This document shows, in pieces, positions 11,934 through 25,200 of a stretch of 64,000 nucleotides of DNA. This DNA is from Morella rubra (lineage: Eukaryota; Streptophyta; Magnoliopsida; Fagales; Myricaceae). The stretch's first letter is position 1. Every line of letters starts with the position of its first letter. Position numbers and translations under genes: made by a program. The notes under the pieces were generated by a model, which was given only the letters and a program-made list of their open reading frames with translations, was not told the origin of the DNA and did no database searches. The stretch is taken from the NCBI GenBank assembly GCA_003952965.2, contig CM025854.1:27619462-27683461 (forward strand). Direction: 5' to 3'.

Positions 11934-12469
11934 TTGACGAAGTTGCTGTCTAAAGAAACAATATATATGTATACGTAGCTGTGTTCATTTTCTAGATGTA
12001 TGTTTTCCTTTTATAAAAACTAAAGTGTAATTGGAGTGCAAGTGTTCTCTTCACAAAGAAGGCTATATATTATTGTCATAACTATTTTTGTTTTTTGAGT
12101 TCGTGCGTGTATGACACAACGAGCATTCTCCTTTTGTTCCCTCTGCCTTTGATTGGATTTTAGTTAAAATGGGACCCGATCCAATTCTTGATCCCAATTT
12201 CTCATTTCGAGTTCCAACTCGTGCTCATCATATTTATGGCCCAAGGCCCTTCTATGGGAAAAAAACAGATTGTTCAAATTATGCAAGCTAAAGATGCTTG
12301 TCTAGGCAGTGCAGTTCATTTAAAAAGCAGAAGGAATGATCCAGAAACTTGAGAAAGCATTACCAAGCCCAAATACAGGTCTCCCCCAAAACAAATGCAT
12401 AATTTTTAGTTAGAAAGAGAGGAACGACAACTCACAAGGTGGAAACGCTTTTTTTCGTCTTTTCAAGAC
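11934..12469. other. Convergent spacer between USP and GAD (3' UTRs)
   Basis: This half-kilobase holds the 3' UTR of the stress protein gene, with AT-rich sequence and several TATAT runs after 11960, and that of glutamate decarboxylase on the other strand. I see no gene or repeat in it. Confidence 0.6.
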
Positions 12470-15400
12470 CTAGCAAACACCATTCGTCTTCTTCTTCTCC
12501 ATGACAAACTTCCTCCAAGCCGCGGTGATCTCCCTCTGCGTCTCGATAGCGGTCTTCTTTGTAACCACAGTTACATTCTGGTGAGCCTCTTCAATTGCCT
12601 GCTTGGCAATGATTCTGGCTGGAAGTGTATCGAGTTCGTGCAGAACTTTCTCGATGTCAGATACCAGGCGCTCAGCAAGAGTGCGCGAGAAGTCTTCCCT
12701 GATGACAACACGGAGCACTGTCAAATTTTGGGCGTCAGGCGGCATGGTGTAAGCGGGGACAATCCAGCCATAGCGTCGCAAATAGTCCGCCACCTCGAAC
12801 TCATTATGGCGGCTGTTGTCCTTCAAAGAAAAGGCCACCAATGGCACACCATCATCTTTTGAGACAATGTTAAAGCGGCCCGTCTTCTCCAATCCTTCTT
12901 TGAGTACAATCATGTTCTCTCGACAATTTTCCATAATATTCTTGTATCCCTGGTAAACCATGCCAAAAGCATTATAAACTATATTGCTGTGGACTAACAT
13001 ATCGTTTATATAAGTTTAATTAGCCCATTTGTTACAGGCACGTGACATCTGTTGACTGACCTCGTGACCCAAGCGGATTAGTTGATAGTACTGAGCAATT
13101 ATTTGACTAGAACCTGCACCACAGAAACCAGAACGTCAACAGCTTATAACGTAAAAAATAATGCTGCGATCTGTGTGAGGGAGTTTCAAAACTTTTTTAA
13201 GCTTAAGTAAAAAATGCAAGCTCTAAGAAGTGTAATTGCCTTTGGAGAAGTTAAGGGTGAAGGTGGGTTGGTCAGCTCCAAGATAGTTGATATGGAAGAT
13301 GAGTTCTTCAGGCAAATCCTCTTTGCTCCTCCAGATGACCCACCCAATTCCTGCATAGACAAGTCCATACTTGTGGCCACTAACATTGATGCTCTTCACC
13401 AACGACAAACGGAAATCCCACTCAAGTTCTGGGTAAAGAAATGGTGCAATGAATCCACCGCTCGCCGCATCCACGTGGATTGGAGTTTCCCACCTACAAA
13501 CAAAATGCAACACTTTTAATTGGTAAACTGGAAATTTTGGAGGCATGCTCGCCTCGCATTAACACGCGCTCGAAAGAGACTGGGAGGGGCGGAGGTAATA
13601 CCCAGTTTCTTTGTTCTTGTCAGTCAAGAGATCGTTTAACAGCTTGACATCTTCAAACTCTCCGTTGAGAGTGGAACCGAGGATAGCTGCGACGCAAATA
13701 GTGTTTTCATCTACCATCTCCACTGCCTTCGCAGGGTTCATCACTAGGCAGTCTTCCGTCAACTTCACTTCTTTCAACTCCACCTCGAAGTACCTTGCAA
13801 ATTTCTCCCAGCATACCTTCATATTCATGAAAGTAGAATATATGACAAACTTAAGTATGATTGCACTCTTCACATATCGTGTTTTTTTTTTCTTTTTTGT
13901 AACGATGAAAAGATATGCAGATATCGTTAACTAACTTAATAGTAAATCGTGTTAATTAAACACAAGCCATTTGAAATGTCTCAAATTACTTTCCTCGAGT
14001 TGAACGAGCTATGACCCTCGTTAAAGCCTAAGCTTTTTCTTCTTCCCCCTAATGCTAAATTGGAATTTTTTTTTTTTTTTTTAACTATAGAGGGATGGAA
14101 ATTTTATTTGGTTCTGCATTACTTTTGTTTTGAGAATGAAATGAGTGTGTGTTTTATCTCTCAAACTAGCTTTAGGGTTAAAAAGACTCAAGATCACTCA
14201 ACAAATCCGGCATAGGATTCGCGTCCATATCACATGACATGGCTGGATTAACGTACCTTTCCTTTTCTGCTGAGTGGAATAGGTACGTTTTGGTATGCCA
14301 TCATGTAAAACCCAAATTCAATGACATTTACACCTAACACATGACTAATAAATAATTATTTAATTGCATTGATTGGAATGGTAAGAGTACCGTCACGCAA
14401 AGCTAAGCTGAAGTAGGCAATAATTGAAAACCAGAGGCTCATATGAGAGTGCATATGTATATATATAGTTGAAAGACATTGATCTCTAGGCCCCAACCAC
14501 AGGAGTAAATGTGAAATGATCATACCTGAACATTGGCTCCAGTGACAATGTTGGGTTTGTCGCAGGGTTTCCCCTCTTTTTTTCTTCTATTCTGCCACTT
14601 CCTCTTGAATGCTAAACCAGCCAACATTATGGCCTCGGACGACCCCACCGTTCCCACTCCAACTGCTGCCTCGGATTCACCCAGTGGTGCGTTGAAGAGA
14701 TGCGCTATCATGTTAACACAACGATTCTGCATGCAATATATATAAAAATAAAAATAATGAGGTCCCTCCCACAAATTTGGCCGTCGCTTTCAGCATCATG
14801 CCTATTGTATATTATCTTTTCGTTTCCGTCCATAAGCATCATTGACTTACAGAAAAACATACACACCGCTTATCATGCATACCTTAAATTAATTAGAAGC
14901 AGCTAAGATTAAATATATATTACAGTCCACATCTTTCGGCGTGGCTTGCATTAGTTAATTGATCAGCTTAAAGAAAAGCTTGGACTCATATATTTAAAGA
15001 ACACTTCAGAAACTTCTTGATCAAACTTCCAAACTTTTAAAACAATATTCCAGATCGATCTTCTTTTCTTAATATTGGATGGCTTAACTTTTGATCAGTT
15101 TGAAAAGTGATTGAACTATATATTTTTACTCTCTAGCTAAGATGAGAGGATGCTTCCTGATTGGTGGAGGGTTTGGGGAACGTACAATGGGAATAATTGC
15201 AATCTGCATTGAGTGGTAGCTATAGAAAGGAAATTGGGGCACTGATCATATAGTCATACTATACATCTGTCCCCATCAATGGTCGTAAAGTGGTTACCAA
15301 TAGTACTCACTACCTATCTTAATCGATTTCAGGAGGAGCACTAGAAGTAGATGAAAAACAGGAGCTTTATGTACCTGAGCCATGATTAACTATAGTGGGT

Positions 15401-18259
15401 GATTTTTTAGCGTATTTGTGCAATTATTGAGTTGATTTCCTATTAAATATATATACTTGCACGCGTATACAGCGTGGAACTTAAAAGGATCCGGTTTGAG
15501 GACGCTACCTAAACTTAAATGCCACGCATGGTCTAATAGCTAGACGATTGCTTCGGCTCCTATAATTTTCCAATGCGAGTGAACCATTCTCCTCTGAAAA
15601 TTCCACTTTCCTGACCTGAGATTGGTCATAGGAGAAACTACTCTTTTCTTTTTCTGAGCCTGTGAGAAACTAGTCAATTTTTTAGACAGACCAAAATTAT
15701 TGACATCACCGGCAGGCTCGATCGACTCCAATGAAATACTTCTCAGTTGTTTAGAGCTATTTTCTAACAAGAAAATGACAGTCGAACTACTAGGTAAATT
15801 CTCTACTCAATTTGAACGGTACCAAAATCTTCTATTTGGTGGAGCTTTCTGTTGGTTTTTTCCTTTTTGGTGGTCGGACTGGGGAGGTGAAGGGAGGGGG
15901 AGAAGAATTCGGCCGTCCTATCAGATTTGAGAAGAATTGGTCTACTACAGACCCCACAAAAAGCCTTAGCCCTCCCTATGGGTTTGCGTGGGTCCTTGGA
16001 ATTCTTTGGCAACCAGAACCTCGAGATGACTCGAAGTTCAACACGGTCCACAGGACAGATTGACAATGGGGCGGTGATCGCGCAAAGCAAGAGAAGTTTT
16101 ATTTGGGTTCAACTGTGGCAGTTGCAATCTGGAACGAAAAGTCTAGTCTAGGACCCGCACGTAATCCTAGTGACAGCAATCTCGGCGAGAACTAAGTCTA
16201 GTCTCAATTTTCTTCGTTTTGTTTTTTTTTTTTCTCAGTAACAACGTCATACCAATTACCAATCACATGAATAAATAGTTAAGAAGTAAAGAAGGAAAAA
16301 AAAAAAACAAAAAAAAAAAGTTAAAGAGGGTATAGCCCAAAAACCAAAACAAAAAAGGTGAGAGAGATTATAACACCCGCCGGACTGTAAGGATGACACT
16401 TGGAATTATTCCAAGATTGGATTATTCTAAGATTAAATTATGAGTAGGTTAAGTAAGTAGTCGTGGAATCATTCCACTGTTGGCCTCTTCGAATTTTTCT
16501 ATAGTTAAGTGGGTACTCATTTTGGGTGGACTTACGCTAGGCGATTTTTTTCGTTATTCAAAACAAACAATACTCCAACTTGTAATAAAAAAAAATTGTT
16601 GATAATAAAAAATAAACTAAAATTCTCTATAATTTTTTATCTTCATTCTAATTTAAAGAGAGACCAACATAAACAATTAAATGCACATTAAATACAAATA
16701 GGATTTACATTGTTTCAATTTTAACAATATTATTAAATAGTATAGAATTCATACATTTATCTATATCTCTTTAAATTACAAATACAATTCAAATAATCTA
16801 TTAAATTAGCTAAGTTGTAATGTCTTTAATGAGATCGTCTACAGCATATTTCTACTGTTTCACAATTAAAGTTTAAGAGGTACTGGAAAACGTTTTTTTT
16901 TTTTTTTTTTTCAAATCTGTTTCGCTGACCTAAAAATTGGAATAAAATAACAGGGAGCTGGACCAACTATAGATAAATCAATTAGATTGAAATCACAGTA
17001 TGGGCCACTAGTTCAGAACTCACATAACATGGGAATCACTCAGTTCATTCAGCAGCTTCTGCTCAAGTCGGTGATCTTAACAACACAGTCTGCGACCATT
17101 AGTTGGTATAGAGTTGGTGAGTCGGTCTCTTTCTTGAAATCAAGGAACGTACAATATGTCATCTTTTTTATTTTTTGGGGCCTTTCTCACGGAGGAGAAG
17201 GGGATCTGCCTGTGCAAGGTGTGTTTTGCATTTGTAAGGTCCCATTCCAATAAAAGGGACAACGAACTCCAAACCGGTCTAATAAAAAATGGAAAATTCT
17301 AATCTATTTTGATTCTCACATCTTGTGAAATAAAACTCCAACAGGAAGTGGTTTTTGTGGACCCACGTCGATCCAGCATTCAGGCTTTATTTATTTTTCT
17401 ATTCATCATATTTGTCAAGTAAAATTCGTTACAGCATTGCACGGTGTAATTTAAAAAAAGAGACACAGTAAAAGTAAGGAAGAAATTACAGACTACGGAG
17501 AAAACTTTATTTATTTATTTATTGAACACAAAAAAAGAAGGACGGAGGAAAGAAATGAAGATATATCTCCAAACAAAACAATCAAGGCATACTTTGGGAC
17601 GTAAATCATGCCATGTAAAAAAACGACTACCAAAATATTGACCACATGCTTGTGTCCTATTTTGAAACAACTTATATCTCATTTTGCGCCTCACATGGTA
17701 ACGACTATATGGGAGACAAACAAAAAATTAATTAAAAATAGAGAAACGAAAGAGTGCACGTTAGCGTAATAGGACTTGCCTGGAGCTCAGTGGTGACGGG
17801 GTACTCGTCCATGTCGACATAATTCTTGTTGATGGAGTCCATGATGAGCTTGTCGCACTCCGGCTCCATCCAGGTGGTCACGAACGATGCCAGGTTCAGC
17901 CTCGGATTCCCATCCAACATGAGCTCGTCGTTGATGATCTGGTATGCCGCCTCCTTCGGGATCGAGTTCTCAGGCATTTTGAATCTGAAACATTAATCGT
18001 ATCACAGACAGCATATAAGGTTATAGGGAAAAAAATTTGAACAGGATCCTACTTTTTTCTGAATTTATGTACGATTTGGTCACTAAAAATCGATCCTTGC
18101 ATCTAACAAAGTTAACAACAAACGAAAAAAGAAAAGCAGAAGGCACAGAAGGGAGATGCGACTGATCGATCACCTTGGAAGCGAGGTTCGAACATATCGA
18201 GAGGCAAAGGTTGAGTGGACGGAGACGTCCGACTCCGATGCGGTTTTGGAGAGAACCAT
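12470..18259 (-). CDS. GAD: Glutamate decarboxylase (EC 4.1.1.15), calmodulin-regulated plant type
   Basis: Seven exons on the minus strand: 18259-18174, 17984-17780, 14726-14526, 13816-13602, 13493-13240, 13113-13061 and 12949-12470, giving 497 aa (family about 500). The enzyme turns glutamate into GABA and CO2 in the cytosol. Evidence includes the start [19 protein letters not shown], the N-terminal [19 protein letters not shown], the core [13 protein letters not shown], and SGHKYG with the PLP-binding lysine near residue 277. The last exon ends in a basic stretch with a Trp ([17 protein letters not shown]), the Ca2+/calmodulin-binding tail that activates plant GADs. Two introns use GC donors: intron 2 (CAG|GCAAGT, donor at 17779-17778) and intron 5 (AAG|GCAATT, donor at 13239-13238). 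Conserved flanking residues leave no frame-keeping alternative. Intron 2 is 3.05 kb, unusually long for the gene. Confidence 0.96.
14232..14306. repeat. Imperfect hairpin (inverted repeat) in GAD intron 3
   Basis: The left arm at 14232-14262 and right arm at 14276-14306 are mostly complementary around a 13-base loop. The best part is aacgtacct (14250-14258) facing aggtacgtt (14281-14289), with acatga and ttcc pairing further out and in. It could be a small MITE remnant or a fold-back RNA. Function is unknown. Confidence 0.5.
14727..17779 (-). other. Long intron 2 of the GAD gene
   Basis: This 3.05 kb GC-AG intron contains poly-T runs (about 16220-16234 and 16893-16911), an A-rich patch near 16300-16320 and a ttta tetranucleotide run at about 17508-17524. 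A segment at 16395-16490 has short palindromes (ggaattattcc, ggaatcattcc) of the kind seen in MITEs, but I cannot define ends. No exon or reading frame with recognisable protein similarity was found. Confidence 0.5.
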
Positions 18260-18270
18260 GATGGAGGGAA

Positions 18271-18310
18271 GAGATCAGAGATCCGAGATCAGAGATCCGA
18301 GATCAGAGAC
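18271..18310. repeat. 14-bp tandem repeat in GAD 5' leader
   Basis: The 14-bp unit gagatcagagatcc repeats about 2.8 times from 18271, only 12 bases upstream of the GAD start codon. It therefore probably lies in the 5' UTR. Confidence 0.8.
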
Positions 18311-18351
18311 TAGAGAGAGATATGGAAAGTAGAAGAACAGGGAGGGGGAGA

Positions 18352-18363
18352 ATTAAATATATA
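18352..18363 (-). promoter_or_regulatory. Probable TATA box of the GAD gene
   Basis: On the minus strand this reads tatatatttaa and sits about 95-105 bp upstream of the GAD ATG. It is supported by position and sequence only. Confidence 0.5.
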
Positions 18364-21300
18364 GCCAACGACGAGGAGAGCGCGGGACACGGTTTGCACT
18401 AGTGCGATATTATAATCTTCATCAGAGATATCTTTTGTTACTGTGGTGGAATAGTACAAGTGGATTTTTTCTGTAACTGGAGGAGGTGGAATGTGGCGCT
18501 TGATCATTATACCCCTTTTTAATTTCTTCAGGGGAAACAGAATGGATAATGGGCCAGCCATCTGGTCAATGACGTGTCTCTACGTGATAGGTTCTGGAGA
18601 AATAGGTTTTACAAAAATTTACATATACAACAATTGAGTGTTAAAAAAAAACAAAATTTATGCGGCCTAACTCGACAGAGGAGCTTGCTTGTGCCCATCG
18701 TTACAAGCATCAATGATTTGTTGGGTCCTTTGTAATAAATTTTACGTCACATCTTGTGTCCTTTCATTAATTTATAGCAGAATTATGGGGAGAAGACCAG
18801 GCTGTCACCCCATCTGGCATCCAAAGAACCAGATGGCGTAAACAATCCAACTCCCAGGAAACCAGGAAAGTTTCAAGATTAAGGAAAAGTAAGCAGAACA
18901 CCATACGTATTGTCTTGGTGATCGTTAATGACAGGTTAAGTACTTTCTTAACGAGGTAGCTCACTGGACTCAGGTTCAAGAGTTTCTGCATAGTACTTGC
19001 CACTTAGCCCGGCCGGGGGGCAAGAAAAAAGAGACGGGGGCATCTACAAGCCAGAGCTGGAATTATGGGGAAAAAAGAAGAAGGCTGAAAATATATAGAG
19101 ATCGCTCAAGTTGCTGAAGTATTCCTAGTGTGAATTTTTTTTCTTTAATTTCAACGACCAAGTCTAGAATTTCTGACCCTTTTTTCTTTATTTTCTTGTT
19201 GATTCGTCAAACTTTGTTCATGAGATTAAACAAATTACTTGTTTCTCAGCTATTGTAATATGTCAACGATGAAGCTGGTTATTTAAGAAAAATGTTTTTA
19301 TAGTTTGTTGCTTTATTTTATTGTTCGTCCAAATGTCAAAAGTCTTCTACGTGTTGGCCAAATACACAAATGCTTATCTTGCTTTGATTCTTCCTTGGCA
19401 CGTCGTTTTCCTGCAAGTTCTCGTTGCCGTGTGAGGCCGTCTTTAAGCGTGCGAACACCCAAAATGCAGAGCAATTGTATCGTTTCACACTGATATGAAA
19501 ATTATCTTAACTTCGCATTTTCTAGAAACAATATGGCAAAATCACCATCGACCTTCGAACCCTCTACTTCAATTGGATGAAAAGAACAGTCAGACAAAAA
19601 CAGACTACGATATTTCCGAAAATAAGCGATCTCTCCCGATCTTTCCCGGACCACATGAAAAGGCCGATCACGTGGAAGGAGGACTAGCTAGTGATCTCTC
19701 CCGGACAAAAGCCAATAATATACGGCAAATGAAAGAGATGTTTGTTTTTTAGTTGGATAAAATTGAAAAAAAAAAAAAAGTGCATGCACTGCTCGCATCA
19801 AAAGGAACAGCTGCAGTATCGGTACATAAACTAATTAATTAACAAATCATTCTTTTTGTAATTATGATCACGTTTTTTTGGGCAGGATTAATCTATTTGT
19901 TTTGTCTTTGGGAGTGCAGAGACTAAACTTAAAGAAACAAAAAGGAGGAAATTCCAGGGCGATTCCTCTTCTTGAGAGACGGGCCATCTCCTTCCAGCCT
20001 CCAGGAAGATGCCTTTGTTCATACGCAGAAGTCAGAAGACAAATCAAAACAGTAAAACTAGACCCGCCGCGACGTGCGTGGGTACGTAGGGCCACCGCGC
20101 GTGTAAACAAAAAGCTAAATTATGCTTCCACATCTTTCCCACCTCTGAAAGAAAACGAGATGCCAGACCTCTGACGCCGATGAAGACGGGATTGATTCTA
20201 CGGATATTTTATTGAACCATCCTCACGAAAAACTAGCTTCTCGTCTCTTTTATTCTCCTTATTGTTGAGTTGTTGACAATTGAGCTAGAAACCAAAATGA
20301 TCTCTTCCTATGTTTGGCATCAATACGGATTCTAAAATGTATGATAATTAATCAGCCAATTGAAAATAAAAATTAACCACTTAATCTTTGCGAAGATTCT
20401 CAACCAATATTGTTGGATCGTGAGGGTTTTCAATAAGGTTGAATTCTCCAAAGAATTTAGAGTAATAATAGTTTACCTTTTAAATAAGACGATAGGGAAT
20501 GAACGAATAAAGCTATGATTTCATTGTAGCCAATAAATCTTATTAGCCATTTTCCAGACAATAGATGTGGTTCTATTATAATGTAATTATTGCAATTAGA
20601 TCGTCGGATTTGATGCAAAGAATCAATCTTCCTTAAAATTAAAAAAAACATGGAAATAAATACTATAAATTTAGTAGAGATGTCGTGTTATAGGATATGA
20701 CATGGTTGCAGAGTAGTCTCTAAGATAAATGGGCCCTTTGCAAAGTCATAAAAAGTGACTTTTTGTAATAAATCATAAATTATAAATTATTATATATTAA
20801 AATATAAAATATCAATGAACTATAGTTTAAAATTATCTTCTTGATTTTTTAGATACAAAATTACTAATCAAAGTTTAATATTCAATATTTATATTGATAA
20901 TCGTTTTTCATGCGTCATAATAGATTTTAGGTGTGATTTTATTAGTTTTAGTTTTGAAAAACTTGTTTCTGTCCAACCCATTATTGTTAAAATTATCTTT
21001 CTTGCATTGTTTTTTTTTTTCTAACATTCTTGCTAAAAAAGGACCGAAATGGCCTTTCAAGATAAATTATTAAAAATATTAAAATTTTATTAAAAATATA
21101 CATATAATATATAAATAAAAAGTAATATTTTTAAATAAAAATTGAATTTGAATGATAATTTTATATTCTTCTCTTTTAGGCCACGTGGACACTTCTTCTT
21201 TGGTTGGCTAATCGCAATTGAACTATGGGACCAATTTTATACCTCAGGTACTAAAATATTAAAAATTTGAGAAAAAAATTTCATGCCATGAGACAGCCTA

Positions 21301-22200
21301 ATATTGGAATTGAGATTACATCTAAAATTCGGGTAAACACTATTTCGTCTATTGGCTAACTGCAAATGGACGGAAGATCGATTTGTCTAAAAAACTTACC
21401 TTAGCAATCCTCAGTTGAAATCGATACTCGATGGACTGAAAGGTCAAAAATGTAAACTACACTGGCACAATAATTAAGCATTTTTATATAAATACGTAAA
21501 TCATTAAGTGTGTCAATAAAAAAAATTAAAAAAATATTTTAAAAAAATAACCAAATACTGGAAAGGAAATATTTTTTCTTAAAAAAAATATTACAAGCAA
21601 ACAAATGAACCCTTATTACATACTCATTTTCTCTATATAGTTGGCAAATTAAGAAAAGAAGAGTGTATGTTTGTTGAGATTAAAAGTATTCGGGTCTCAG
21701 GGTGTGTCACTGCATTCCATCCCATCAATATTTTGAGAGTTGGGTCAATCTGTGAAAGTCTAATATAAAAATTGGATGCAACGAATTTACTTATTGAAAA
21801 ATAATAAATTTTAATATTATTACAAAACGAACAAGTAGTAAACATATTTGAATGGATCGTCTACTAAATCCATATATCAGTAAAAAATGGGAAAAATCAC
21901 AATAGTCTTTTTTTGAGAAGAAAGTTTAATGCCTGGAATTTTTTCTCGGCCTTTTGGCTACCATAAAGTTTAGAGAATAATAAACGGTCCTAATTTGAAT
22001 ATAGCTAAACGCGCAAAAGTTACAACCACATTTCAAAATAAGTGGGACATAATTTCTAGAGCTTGTTTCCCCTCGCTAGTCATCCGTGGGAGCTTCTGGG
22101 CATCGCTTTGGGGTTTTGGGTTTTTGATTACAAGTGGCACTTCCCAAGTCCGTGTCTTCATGTTCGATGCGAAAAGGAAGGAATTCCGGAATACCGAAAA
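18364..22200. other. AT-rich spacer between divergent GAD and ABC1-kinase genes
   Basis: These 3.8 kb separate two divergently transcribed genes and must hold both promoters. The middle (about 20640-21620) is extremely AT-rich with runs of A and T. A moderately GC-rich island lies at 19870-20180 but its open frames show no recognisable protein. A tRNA-like phrase at 18953-18963 was considered and rejected. No gene is supported. Confidence 0.5.
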
Positions 22201-25200
22201 ATGAGAAGTAGGATTTTCAAGTTTCCCGCGAAGGCCAAGACCGGTCTTTACTTCATAGCAGGCACGGTCACAGCCACCGGTGTTGCCTTCCACGCCTTCG
22301 AGCCTAATTTCCCCTCACTTCCACACGATTCTTTCGCCAGTTCCTCCAATTTTCCCGAGAAAATTCGAGCAGCGTTCCTTGGCGTCCAACGCTCCTCTCG
22401 TGCAATCACCACCGTCCGTGCCATTCTTCTCTCTCGTTTCATTCTTCAAATGTCTCTTTTTGTTTCTTGCATAATATATTGTGTAACGTTGTGCTTTTCG
22501 TTTGCTTGAGGACCTTATTGCAGATTGCTTGTACTGTTGTTGACTACAAGTATTCTTTACACGGGCTTCCGGAGGACTCTGACGAGTATCTTCGCAAATT
22601 ACACGAGGTTTTTCCTCGTTTCTCTCGCTCTGTATTACAGCAATTATTGAGTAGGTGTTTTTTCTGTTTCGTCTTTGTTTGGTCATGGAGAAATGGTAGG
22701 AATAGCTTACAGATTAAAGAGTTCTCCGTCTTGGCGTCTGTCAAGGTCGGGGATCTTCGTAAAGCTATTTAATTACTTATGTATGTTAGCTGTCTGGAAA
22801 GTCTGCTTGGTTGCTTTAGAAAGAGAAGGAAAAAAAAAGGAAAAAAAGAAAAGAGCAAAGAGATCGTACTTTGTTGAACACTCGGTGTATGTTATCGGCG
22901 AAACGATAATACTAAACCTTCTATGAAACCACTGTCTGTGCATTATTGTCGAGCTCGGTTGTGCGTCTTTTGAAGAGCGACATAATTTGGAAATGCAATT
23001 GAATATTTTGCTGCTTCTGCTCTGTTGAATTTTTCTTTCATTTCATGGTAGATACGCAACAGGCTACTTTGGTTTCAGATCTGATTGTATAACATAGTTT
23101 TCAATCAAATCGCTTATTTTACAGAATTTCTCAAAAAATTATCTGATTGTTGCTTTAAAAATAAAGGCCATTCTCAAGAAGCCAACGTTTATCATCATCA
23201 TCTAAATGTTTGTCAACTCATCGTAAGTTTACTGTCTACATATTCGGGTATCACTGCCAAAAGAATAACTCACTTCTACTGTGAGATAATAGGATATCCT
23301 TAGTGGTGTATAGTTAAAGGACAATACAGTTATAATGGAGAATTTGATCATAAAATTGTCTCTAGGTCCATTTACGCTCAGCCAAAAGACTTCAGAAATT
23401 ATGTGAAGCAAATAAAGGTTTCTATGTCAAAGCTGGTCAGTTTGTTGCTGCTATCCGGCAGGTTCCAGAAGAATACTCATCAACTCTGTCTTCATTACAA
23501 GATCAGGTTTGGATCAATAAACATTTCCTTCTTATTACTTTTTGGCTTTTTAATTTGTTCATGTTTATGTAGGCAGGAATGCATCTGATTGGTTCTTATT
23601 GCTAATTTGTGATCACTAATGCCTTAGACAGCCCCTTGTCATTTCAAAGCTATAGAAAAAGTACTAATCAGCAATCTGGGATTGGATTTGTCTGAGATGT
23701 AAGTTGTTCTTCATTAATTGAAATTCAAGGTTTCCGAATTAATCTAGTTGTTTTGTATCCTTTTCCACATTTGTGTTAGGATGACTATGTTGTAACCTTT
23801 TTTGTGTTAGGATGACTATGTTGTATTACCTTTCTTTTTTTTTTCCTTGTTTTCGAGTATTACCCTTTCTTTTTTTTTTCCTTGCCTAGAACTATTTGTA
23901 GGCCACTTTACTGGTGGTGGGCGGCAGGGGGGGGTGGGGCGGCAAGTTTTCCAAAATTCAACGACAGACTTAGTTTTTTTTTTTGAAAGCCAATTTCATT
24001 AGAATAAGTGAAAACAGTACAAAGGACTATATAGTCTATTCCGAGATCACTAATCCAAACAAGCAAGGAAAATAAGGAAATCAACAAAATCTACAAAAGG
24101 GCAGCCAAGCACAGAATTAGCCTATAGGAAGAGGGAAGACAACAAAAGACCCTGCAACCTATCCAACGACAGACGTAGTGTAACTTCTTTGCCTCCTAAG
24201 ACAGGACCCGGGGTCTTATTCTAGGGCAGGTCTTGTTCCCATGGAACTACTCCTTTGATGATGATTGCAAATTTATGAGCAAATAGAACACCTTTCCGGA
24301 GTACCAATACCATCACAGGGTCTTTGAGGCCATTATAGCACATCGCTAAGCTAAGCACATCTATATGAGAATCTAGCTTCTCCACCACAAACACAGTGGT
24401 CTCTGACAGGACTAGGAAGCATTTGAATTTGGATCTCTTGCAGCCTTACCCCTTTTTCCTCCCTTAGCTTATGATCACCTGAAGTATCAAGAGAGGAGGA
24501 ATGAGCATGTGGAAAAGACTTTATCTTAGCTGTTTAAATAAAGTGACGGCTATGTCTCTATCCCGGGATTCACTGAAAAAAATATTTTAAATAGGATCAG
24601 GTTCCGTTCTCTTTGTTGTGTTGGGCCAGTTCAATCTAGTTTCCTCTTTTACTTCTTCTTATCTTTTTTAAATGCCTTGAACAAGTTCTTCATCCATCTT
24701 GTGAATTCTTCCTCTTTGGACTTCTTATCTTACTGTCCTGTTGCACCTTTGTTAGATTGATCCTGTTGTGCTTTCGTTTTTCTTAATAATTTGAGTATTA
24801 GGAAGTTTAATTTTTTTCTTCTTTTCTTTGACAGCATGCATTGCACGTACCATTTATGAAGTTGGTAATATACCCCTTAAGTACATTATTGGCCTCTATT
24901 CCCTTCCCAGACAACCCCGCGGCGGGAAAAGAGCAAAGAAAAACAAATAATACAAACATTTTTGCACTTGAAAAGCAGTAATTGTTTCTTGACTTTGGAA
25001 TGTACACTTCAGATTTTTGTCACTTGATGAACAACCAATAGCTGCTGCTTCTATTGCTCAAGTGCACCGTGGGATATCAAAGGATCACCAAGAAGTAGCA
25101 ATTAAGGTTTGTCAGGAAGTGTTGTCGATTTAAGTAAAACTGGTGTATGATTTAAATCTTGTTATTATAGAAAACTTGTCGAATGAACTGGTAACTTTTC

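Noticed and set aside
18953..18985. tRNA-like phrase (gaggtagctcactgg followed by ggttcaagag)
   Set aside because: The A-box and B-box-like words are only about 10 bases apart, too close for a tRNA or SINE promoter. The B-box also misses its final C, and no cloverleaf can be formed.
22315..22686. 123-codon minus-strand frame over the first exons of the ABC1 kinase
   Set aside because: Antisense shadow of real exons on the plus strand, with no domain.
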